NCBI GenBank assembly: GCA_034096865.1
Contig: JAWQFJ010001302.1
Coordinates: forward strand, 114,752-139,751
DNA length: 25,000 nt
Reading direction: 5' to 3'
From: Theodoxus fluviatilis
Lineage: Eukaryota; Mollusca; Gastropoda; Cycloneritida; Neritidae
Shown: positions 9,299 to 17,427 of the stretch, one piece after another
How the letters are laid out: the number at the start of each line of letters is the position of its first letter
Numbering within the stretch: the stretch's first letter is position 1
Notes under the pieces: generated by a model
What the model saw: the letters and a program-made list of their open reading frames with translations, nothing else
Databases searched by the model: none
Told to the model about the DNA's origin: nothing
Program-made: the position numbers and the translations under genes

Positions 9299-10135
9299 TC
9301 ACGGGAGCTGCATCTGCCGCTGCTCCCGTTGCCATGGAGCTCGGCTTCTGCCGAGACACTGCTTCTCCACTCTCTTCTTTGACAGGCATGGAGCAACAAC
9401 ACAAACAGGGTAACATGCAGGGCTACCGGAACTCTCTGCTTTCACTTCATGAGGAGCCTGCCCTCTCAACACAGGTTTATGTGATGGGATACAGCATTTG
9501 TCAGTCAAATCGGATCCCAACAATACATCAACATCCGACATGGGCAGTTCATCCACCACACCAAGCAACACTTCTCCAGAGACAAACTCTGATTTCATCC
9601 AAAAGCGATGTAAAGGCACTGACAGATACTTCGTTCCCACTACCTGGATGATCACATCCTTTCCCGTGTCTGACAAGTCAGGTCTACTCACAGCTTTTCT
9701 GCTAACAAGACTCACAAACACACCTGTATCTCGAAAAACTGTCACCTCTTCATATGGATCGTGAGCACTGACAGCAAGACCAGCCTTGGATACATATTTC
9801 TCGTATTTGGAACCTATGACTTTCTCAGTCCGGTCCCTCACAAATCCAACTACTTTCTGCTGTTCTCTCTTTCTGGCAAAACAGTTCTCCAACACATGAC
9901 CCAACCTCTGACAGTAAGAGCATTGTAAGGTGCTGGTCTTCACAGCCGAAGACCGCCCTAGACCATTCTTGTTTTCCTGCACCGGTACTGCACGACACTC
10001 AGCAGCTACATGACCAAATCTCTGACATTTTTTGCATTGAATGACTCGTCTATTTTCCACGGGGTTAGTGGTACCATTTCTGACGTGACTCTGCCCATTC
10101 TGTCCCTTGTGAATCAGCATGTACTTATCCGTCAA
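9299..10135 (-). pseudogene. Gag nucleocapsid (two CCHC knuckles) plus aspartic protease
   Basis: A 278-codon open stretch. Its first codon is TTG inside a longer gag frame (upstream frameshifts), so it is not a true start. Two zinc knuckles are seen: C34-x2-C37-x4-H42-x4-C47 and C72-x2-C75-x4-H80-x4-C85. These bind the packaged RNA in retrotransposon Gag. A retropepsin follows, with FRDTG at 134-138 (catalytic Asp136) and a hydrophobic VDVLLGSDL at 202-210, the usual second conserved block. After a Cys/Ser-rich segment the frame probably shifts near 9416. The protease core looks intact, but the surrounding gag and pol are broken. Confidence 0.8.
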
Positions 10136-11129
10136 TTCAGCAGCCTCTCAAACTCATTTAACATGCTGATCCTCAAGATATACACGCACTGTCGGGGGAA
10201 CCTTTTTTTCAGATCTTCTAGCAACAGGAGCTCTCTCAATGCTTCGTAACTAGAATTCACCTGTTCTGACCTCAACCACAAGTCAAAAGCATTTGCTGCT
10301 CGAGCCACAAAATAACAGAAGGTCTCGCCTCACTCTTTCTTCATGTCTCTAAATTTCTGCCGATACACTTCTCCAGTCAGTTGGTAGGCCAATCTGATCA
10401 CTTCCTTGACTTTCTCATAGTCATCCCTATCCTCACCCTCCAAGGAACCATAAGCGAGCCTTTATCGCTTTTCCTCTCAATTGACTCTGCAGAATCAACC
10501 ACCAGTACGACCTAGGCCACTGCAACTTGTTTGCTACATGCTCAAACCGCGAGAAAAACTTCTCAACATCTTGCTCTTCAAACTGAGGGACAGAACGATG
10601 ACAGTCCTTTATCCTGAATTCCCCTCCCCCGGGAGTATGTCTATTCCCCTGCTGTTGTCTCAAATTCCATTTTCTCTCGCATAAATTCTCTCTCCCTCTT
10701 CTGGGCTCTTAATCTCTCCATCTCCAAATCTCTCTCCCTCTCTTTGTCCTCCCTCTCCTTCTCTCTGTCTCTCAATCTCTCCATCTCCAACTCTCTCTCA
10801 TGTTCCAATCTCTTCATTTCCAAATCTCTCTCCCTCGCTTTCTCTTCCATCTCCAGCTGCCTTAAGCGTAACCGCTGATCAAACGTGAGACCAGAGTTTT
10901 CATTGTCGCTAGCAACCTCTTGACATTCTATTCACCCAGGATTGCTTTCCTCATCAGTATCGTCCTCGGGAAATAGTTCCGTGATTAGTAACTCTCGTAT
11001 TGCCTGCACATCCCACCTTCTTAACTCTTCAGCCACCCCAATCTCATTGTCCTCTGCTAATTTTAACAAGTCCTCCCGTTTTGCTCTCCTAATTCCTCTC
11101 ACAGACGGGTTACATAAAAATCGGGACAT
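10136..11129 (-). pseudogene. Gag N-terminal and capsid region, frameshifted
   Basis: It begins with ATG at 11129. The order is a short N-terminal helix-rich segment (GIRRAKREDLLKLAEDN), an acidic segment (LFPEDDTDEES), and a frameshift. Next is an Arg/Glu-rich coiled coil at about 10641-10850, then a capsid-type region at 10433-10663 (EEQDVEKFFSRFEHVANKL). Further capsid-like blocks, including LTGEVYRQKFRDMK and a Tyr-Glu-Ala-Leu-Arg-Glu-Leu helix, lie at about 10200-10400 with an in-frame stop. The motif order matches the SCAN-like Gag of the intact element at 17428-19737. At least three frame breaks show it is inactive. Confidence 0.75.
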
Positions 11130-11294
11130 TGTTAAAACAGGCAGTACACAAAATGGTCAAAAATGTCACTCAAGGATCAGCACAGTAAAAATCTTCTAAG
11201 CTCAATTTTTCAAAAATTGGTTCAAATATAAAAATAGATCAATCCTCTGCACAAGCCCCCATTTTCTACTCTCTTCAAATTAAATCTCCCGAAA

Positions 11295-11304
11295 CGAGCC
11301 CCCA
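11295..11304 (-). other. Primer-binding site, tRNA-Pro-like
   Basis: TGGGGGCTCGTTTCGGGAG begins at 11304 on the minus strand. Its first ten bases match the proline-tRNA type PBS used by many retroelements (TGGGGGCTCG). It sits 14 bases inside the LTR boundary. The equivalent site beside the left LTR (about 6757-6777) is degraded. Confidence 0.6.
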
Positions 11305-11318
11305 CTTTCTATCCTTCC

Positions 11319-12304
11319 TGTTACGGGGATGCACAAAAACGAAACAACAAGGTCCCAGGGTTAATTACATGTCTTTATAGATCACCATAAAAACATGCCC
11401 GTAACAGGGGTAGAAAATAAAAATAAAAATTAAAGGAATGTTACATGGGTATCTGGATCCACCACAACATCCTCGATAAACTCAATCTCATAAAATTTAC
11501 AGCTCTTCTTCCTCTACTCCATTTCCAATGGGATAAATGAAAAAGGACAGCAGCACAAATAAAATCTCGCACAGCCCTCCACTATAAACATAAAACACGT
11601 ATCGATCAGCCTTCTACTATTATAAACATAAATCACGCAGGTCAGCCCTTGACAAGTAAAAGCTATCGAACCATAAAAATGTTCACACCAACCTTCCACC
11701 TTTGCCCGTTCTCTGCCTCTCTCTCTCTCTCTGCCCGTCTTCACTCAGAGTTGCTTCGTCCGCCTCTTCTCTCTTCTCGACATCTTCACTCTGCGTTGCT
11801 TCGTCTTCCGCTTCTCTCTTCTCCTCACCCAGCAGCTTCTAGGCAGACTCTTCAAAGTAGGCAACTTCTAGACAGACTCTTCAACGTAGGCAACTTCTAG
11901 GCATACTGACGGCAGACTCACGCCTATTCAAGGCAGACTCATCTCTCCTCTCTCCTTTCCGTGGGCAGACTTAGGCAGAATCTTCTCTCTCTCTTCACCG
12001 TATGCCGACTCTAGGCAGACTCTCGGCAGACTGTACCAACGCTGCCCTCTCCTCTCCTCGCAATAGGCAGACTCACTGCTAACTCTTCCCTTCGCTAATA
12101 TAGCCATCGTCTCATAATCCCCTCACGAACTTAGCACTATTCAGACCTCAGAACACACATCGCTCACTACCCTCGGAACCAAACTCAATTCCCACTCACT
12201 CCAAAACCCTCATTGCAAAAACGCACACAGTCGCCAGATTACCAACCAGCAAAAACCAAGTCCATCTCAAGTAAGATATCAGGGATCCAACTTTCCCCAT
12301 TACA
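11319..12304 (-). repeat. Gypsy-element LTR, right (5') copy, 986 bp
   Basis: Begins TGTAATGGGG at 12304 and ends CCCCGTAACA at 11319 on the minus strand. It is colinear with 6792-7784. A TATAAAG-like motif lies close to the 3' end (about 11371-11378, minus strand). The sequence right of 12304 has no counterpart next to the other LTR. Confidence 0.8.
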
Positions 12305-13627
12305 GCACCCTATCACACAGTGCAGAAAATTCCGGTTTAATATGCATATATCAGCTTCAGAAAGTAAGAACTACAGAGGAACGTACACCTCAAACAATGC
12401 AGAGCTGGTGCACTTGTGCGGACAAGGCAGCAGCTTTCATGCTCAGGCTGCTGAGGTTTACAGGTACAAAGAGAACTGTCTCTTCTCACGGTGACAGTGG
12501 AGGGGAAAATGCAATTGCATCAGACACAGAAGGAATTCTGTGCAGTTAAAAATTGATGAAAAACAAAATTGCATGCAACAATTGCAGCAGTCTGAGGAAA
12601 ATGTCATTCATGTGAAAAGCGTGATGAGGAGACAGCTTGAGGATAAAGATAAACAGAGAAGGCTTTTTATAACTGTAGACGTTCAAAGAAAAAACAGAAA
12701 GATTATTTGAAGGTTTAAAAAATGTATTTGAAAAAGTTTCTCCTATGATGACAGACCTGCAGAGATTAGTGCTAGCGGCAGATTTTTTGTTCATGAGTTT
12801 TCCAATTCCAATCCAAAGGTACGAAGTAGTTTTTACAGCAAAACAAAAAGTTGATGGATGTTACTGAATACAAGCATGAACCTTAGCTGAGAGATAACCG
12901 AGCAGATAAGCTGTTCCATGGACATAACGTGCAAACGTGTCATTCTATTTCTTAGAAAATATCATCAGTCAGCAGAGGTATATTATTGACAATGATTACC
13001 TGGGTTTCACACTATTTACAAACTTTTTTGAATCCACTGATTATCTATCAAAACAATGCTAAAGTCAACAACTAATGCGTCATACAATATTAATCTTGTT
13101 TGCGAAATATGCTGTATTCATTGAAAAAACATAACACCTTGAAAAATACTGGTCAGCAAGAAATTGATTTCTTAAGGGGAGTGGATTCAAAATGAACTCG
13201 AAAGTGGAAAAGCAAGAAAACGACGTAGTAACAGCGAGTGCTTTCATAACTTTTTACTGTCAGTTGCTATGACACTGTGGAGGCTAGAGCAGGTAGACCT
13301 GCCTTCTATTTGAAGTCCAGTCCTGGCGTGTCAGGGTCCTTTGGTCTCCTTTCTACCTCTGGCTGTCCATCAGGATGCTTGCACTCTGCAGGGCATCTTA
13401 TTGCCTGCAAAGTAAAGACTCATTGCCAGACATCATTGATTAACGCAAAGCAAGCCACCTGTATTATTTGATGGTCTTTTAGCAAAACGTTTAAGGACAG
13501 AAGACTTACATTTAGACAGCCATAACACTGTCAGTACTGGAGCACAAGCCTACTCTGCTAGTGTGCTTCATCTCGAATAATTTACAAGGACGTAGGCACG
13601 AGGGATGGAGGTCAAAGGACAACTCAC
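12305..13627. other. AT-rich intergenic or intronic sequence between the elements
   Basis: No domain, RNA gene or repeat family is recognised. The segment 12500-13270 is AT-rich with frequent stops. On the minus strand, a splice-acceptor-like CTTTACTTTGCAG lies near 13405-13417 and precedes a short cysteine-containing open stretch. It could be a small exon downstream of the 13628-13884 exon candidate, but spliced in the predicted phase it would stop within two codons. Confidence 0.4.
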
Positions 13628-13884
13628 GCCATGACAGATTCTGGAAGGCCCAGCAGGCTGCGGGCAGGAGAGGGAGTCAGCAGCAGGAGGATGACTTGGC
13701 CTTTGCTGCGAGACACAGCGTGGATCCACTGGCGTCTGTGTTCCCTCAGTCTTGTGTTCCTGTCTTCTCGACTCCGGCATTTTGGGTCGTTGTCTCTCTC
13801 GTCCCAGTGGACCAAGATGACCCCCTCCCTCTCCATGCCTCTGAAGTCATCAATCCTGACCAGATGCACGGCGGGTTGTCCTGC
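13628..13884 (-). pseudogene. Candidate host exon, downstream part, interrupted by the LTR element
   Basis: The minus strand is open from the insertion point leftwards for more than 80 codons. It is charged (DDFRGMEREGVILVHWDERD), then has a hydrophobic block (GQVILLLLTPSP). The frame stops at TGA directly after a good donor (GGC|GTGAGT, 13622-13629). No family is firmly recognised: the charged stretch followed by a hydrophobic beta-strand-like block could suit a signalling domain, but that is speculation. Plus-strand frames of 121 and 175 codons overlap the same GC-rich DNA, so openness alone is weak evidence. The support is the donor site plus frame continuity across the insertion (see 22864-22912). 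Confidence 0.4.
13880..13884. repeat. Target-site duplication, left
   Basis: CCTGC immediately outside the left LTR, identical to 22864-22868. Confidence 0.92.
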
Positions 13885-14097
13885 TGTCGCGAATTTATCT
13901 ACTTATCTGAAAACTTTAGAAGTTAAGAACCACTCCCCAGAGGACGAGGTAACCGCCTCCAGGAGAGATGGCCCTGATAAGCAAAAAGGGTTTACAACTA
14001 AACCCAACCTCCACTCCTTGGGGGGACACCACAACAAGAAGACAACCCAGACTCAAATAACACAGGCCAATGAATCAGTTTGGAAAACAAATGCAAA

Positions 14098-14103
14098 TTT
14101 ATT
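14098..14103 (-). terminator. Candidate polyadenylation signal in the 3' LTR
   Basis: AATAAA on the minus strand, about 215 bp before the LTR end. It is conserved at 20132-20137 in the other LTR. Confidence 0.4.
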
Positions 14104-16756
14104 CAAGCTAAGCAAACTCCCCCTCAGCGGATGGGACCACCGAGGAAAAGCAAGTTGAACAAAATAAGACAAAAATAAAAGGATAAGTAATGCAGAGGGG
14201 AGCAGGTCAAACGGGAAACACTCCCCACTCCTGCAAAGAATTTGAGAAAAGAAAACAACAACAACGGCAGCAGAAAAAGAACAGGGGAACCAACAACAAT
14301 GATCCCAGAACCGTATCTTAAGTGAAAGCCTAAGTCACCGGTGACTAGGTTACAAATAAGATACAGAAAAAAGTCAATCTCCCAGCTCTGCTCTTTCTTT
14401 CATCATTTCCCGAGAAACTGAAATAAATTCAATTACATGTCGCGGCTGCAGTCCCATACACAAAGTTCACAAAAAGAGCATTGACAACAACAAAGTCCCA
14501 AAACTTTCCCCTCAACAGGAAAAACCAACAATACCACAGCACAGGCAAAATGTCAACAAAGCGCCTCCCTCTCCTTGCACTCACCACCACGCAGAGAGAT
14601 CAGGTGCACGCTAGCGAATACCCCTCCGCCGCATACCGTGGCTACCCCCAAACCCCCTAAGATGGCGGCGTTTCCGCCGCACGCCACACAGTCGAATATA
14701 AACAAAGCGACCTCGCTCCGCTTCACACACTACCGTGCAAACACCCTCCTCGCACGGCAACTTGCACGCACACGAACAGACGTGTCACACCAGCAATAGC
14801 AACAATGTGGAGAAATACACATGAAGGAAAAACCCCGGCTTACCGCCACATCGCTGACAGTGCGCTTTCCCCCTAGCGCACGTGACTAGCATCAACACAG
14901 CGATGAACACGCCTCAAATTCACTAAGAGAATTCCTAAGACAAACCAACCCGTTTCCCCCTTCTCAGTCCACCTGAAAAGAAAGGTGTTGTCCCCAAACA
15001 CACCCTAACCAGTCACTGTCCCCAAACACAGTCCCCAGAAATCCCAAAGAGTTTTCAGTCAACCGACGCACGCACGGCGTCAAACCGGTGTCCAAACACA
15101 TTTGACCCCCTCCCATGGAACAAGTCTTTTCCCCTCTTGTCCATCTAGAGATTTATCCTGACTTACGAATGTCACACTCAATTCTCCGAGTCAGTAATTT
15201 AGTTTAGGAGAAGATTCCTAAGCTACGGCAGAAAACCAAAGTCAGAGTTAGAATGACTGATACCACCCTACAGAGGATCATTTGATAAGTCACTCTCCTC
15301 CCGTCGCATAGTCCACCTGCGACAATATGGCTGCTTAATACATCGCCTCACGCGAATGCACTAGCTAGCGTTCTTCCCTCCCCCTTCTGCCTCTGGTACA
15401 ATCCTCCCTCCTAATTGTCCAGGCCGCACCCGCGCGGACTTTTCTCTCCCCCACTTTACCTAAGTGGATTTCGTTAGACTCCTACTACAGGGCCCGACCT
15501 GTCTTAACGAAATTACGGTTAACCGATTACAAATCGAGAAAACGATACTTGCACGGCCGTCTGAACCGAACGGCTCGATGAAACGCCCTGGCGCTTCCGA
15601 CGTGACTCCAGCCTCGTACGAGTCGCTCCTGACTCGCACAGCATTCCCTCGGAGACGTCTAACCCCTCGAGTTCCACCCGCGTGGATCGAGAAGACAGTA
15701 CTGCAAGGCTCCACCAGAGGACGCAGCACTTGAGGTTCACGTAGACACGACGATACCCTCAGAAAGGTGAACCAGTGGAAACGTAGAGGATCAGGCGGGA
15801 AGCCACCACTCCCGCAGGTAGTCGACACGCCCGTAGAAGATGCCGTGAGACGACGACGGCACGACGACGGCGATAAAGACCGAAGACGACGAAGAAGAGC
15901 AGTACGACGATGACGTCGATACGATGATGATGAGCCTAAAACACACAAGGTTTTCGCCCCGATAATCCACTACCCCGTTTTCCCACGCGAAGCCCATTCA
16001 TACGAGAATTTAAGGTTCATAGCGGCGCACACCAACTGGCGCTCAAATAGAAAAATGCCCCACTCGCCCCCCTTGCGAGTCAGCTTGAACCCAAAGCTTC
16101 ATTACTCAACCAATTGACTCATAGATTTACCCCATCCATGAAAAATACGAATCCCATACCCGACAGTAGACTTATTTTTCCACCCAGATTCAGCAATCAG
16201 TTTCCCACGTGATAAAAGCAATATGGCGGAGACAATAATCACCTCAGCGTCAGGCCGTGGTGAAATCCTCAGAAATTCCGTTCCAGCCAGCGGAAAGTTC
16301 CACTTCCATTCTCGTGCGAATCAACTACTGCCAGAGTTGATTACGGAGAAGAGTTCCACCAGAGCGACCAACTTCGCTCACGAGCTGCCCTACACAGCTC
16401 CCGCATCAGCGACCAGAAGATGCGTACCCGCTGCTTCCATCCAGAACGACGGAAAATGAACTGAGCTCTTGGACGCGATCAGACCTCAGCGTCCCTTCTC
16501 TCACGTGATTGCTACCCAATCGCTAATGAGAGATTTCCCGCCATCGCTGTCTTTCTCCAATCATCCCTCACCAAGACATAGCGAGATGCGAACCCCCCTG
16601 CCAATGATCGGGCAGGCCCCGTAGATCTCGCTCACTACCACCCCCTTCTGAAGACCCCCTCTTCCCCTGGGTCCACTCCGGAGTGATACAGTACATTCCA
16701 TTAAGCGGTAGCCACGCCCACAATGGCTGGCGTGCGACCACGGACAATGGAGACGA

Positions 16757-16764
16757 TTTATATA
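16757..16764 (-). promoter_or_regulatory. TATA box near the start of the 3' LTR
   Basis: TATATAAA on the minus strand, 66 bp inside the LTR. It is identical at 22790-22797 in the 5' LTR, where it would serve the element's own transcription. Confidence 0.45.
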
Positions 16765-16830
16765 CAATCCTATTTACAACAAAGGTGAATAAACCACATC
16801 ACCCTATTGTCGCTGCCTCATCACGCGACA

Positions 16831-16844
16831 AGCCTTCCCGCTTA
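16831..16844 (-). other. Polypurine tract (imperfect)
   Basis: AAGCGGGAAGGCT on the minus strand abuts the 3' LTR. It is interrupted by pyrimidines, so it is weaker than the tract at 7785-7798, but the position is right. Confidence 0.5.
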
Positions 16845-17427
16845 AGTCCGAACCACCCGGTTCGCACCTAGCAAAACTTCTTCACCAATACGTGTCCACC
16901 CGTAATATGAAAGTACCCTCCCCACATCCATCGACGTTTTCTCCCAAGTTCGTAATCTATTTTATTACTCGAGCATGATGGTTTAGATTGTAGCGGTGAC
17001 GGGCAACACCCGCCCTCAACAGGTAGGGGTGCCTCGCCTTACCGCAGTCAATCTCTCGCTTGGGAATGACCCATTCACATCAAACAAACTCTACTCCCAT
17101 ACCCCGGGTAACAGGATTGGACTTTTCTCAGAAGTACACCCCTCCAATCAATCATCCCCACCATAACTCTCGACCTCCCGGCCCACCACGGGGCGTAGCG
17201 TTCGGCAAGCAAACCATTTCACCCCCCGTGGTGTCCGCACTGCATATCTTGCAGTCATGGCTAAGCACCCCCTCGTGGCAGGCAGCCACGCGAGGGGCTA
17301 GCATCAAAACACGCCCTACACCGAGCAGGGAAGCTGGGACACCTTGCACCCCCCAAAAGGAGACCTGAGGTGGGCCCCCCTCAGGTTCCCGAGGAGCAAC
17401 AAGGCACCCAAACCCTCTCAAAACATA
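16845..17427. other. Untranslated 3' internal region of the young element
   Basis: About 580 bp between the ORF stop and the polypurine tract. No RT, RNase H or integrase-core motif is visible on the minus strand. The longest minus frame (17152-17421, about 89 codons) has no domain. In a full-length Gmr1-like element the end of pol would be expected here. Confidence 0.6.

Larger units (their letters stand above)
5971..12304 (-). mobile_element. Decayed Gmr1-like gypsy element in tandem form (LTR-internal-LTR-partial internal)
   Basis: The stretches 5971-7784 and 10568-12304 are copies of each other (LTR, leader and gag start, same orientation), separated by gag, protease and pol remnants. 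Read on the minus strand: 5' LTR 11319-12304, PBS, gag, PR, RT/RNase H remnants, PPT, shared LTR 6792-7784, then a second leader and gag that stops at 5971. The middle LTR thus serves as 3' LTR of one unit and 5' LTR of the next, the product expected from LTR-LTR recombination or tandem integration. Frameshifts and stops throughout show it is an inactive relic. The left end is lost at the LINE junction, so no target duplication can be checked. Confidence 0.8.
13885..16830 (-). repeat. 3' LTR (2946 bp)
   Basis: Aligns end to end with 19920-22863, with scattered substitutions and a few 1-3 bp indels. It includes GAC-rich sequence near 15836-15915, an AATAAA signal on the minus strand at 14098-14103, and a TATA box at 16757-16764. 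Open frames within it occur on both strands (for example 15460-15948 minus and 15464-15733 plus) with no domain. They are not maintained equally in the two LTRs, so it is treated as non-coding. Confidence 0.95.

Noticed and set aside
13269..13417. Small minus-strand exon with cysteines after a CTTTACTTTGCAG acceptor
   Set aside because: Spliced in the phase set by the upstream donor, it stops within two codons. It could be a terminal exon but is not supportable as a gene on its own.
13631..14158. 175-codon plus-strand frame
   Set aside because: It crosses the LTR boundary at 13885, so its second half is transposon sequence. No domain seen.
15460..15948. 162-codon minus frame in the 3' LTR
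   Set aside because: In the 5' LTR the same region is broken into shorter frames by small indels. Arg/Ser-rich, with no domain, so probably a chance frame in CG-rich LTR sequence.
16223..16459. 78-codon plus frame present in both LTRs (also 22256-22492)
   Set aside because: Conserved only because the LTRs are near-identical. It is antisense to the element and shows no recognisable domain.
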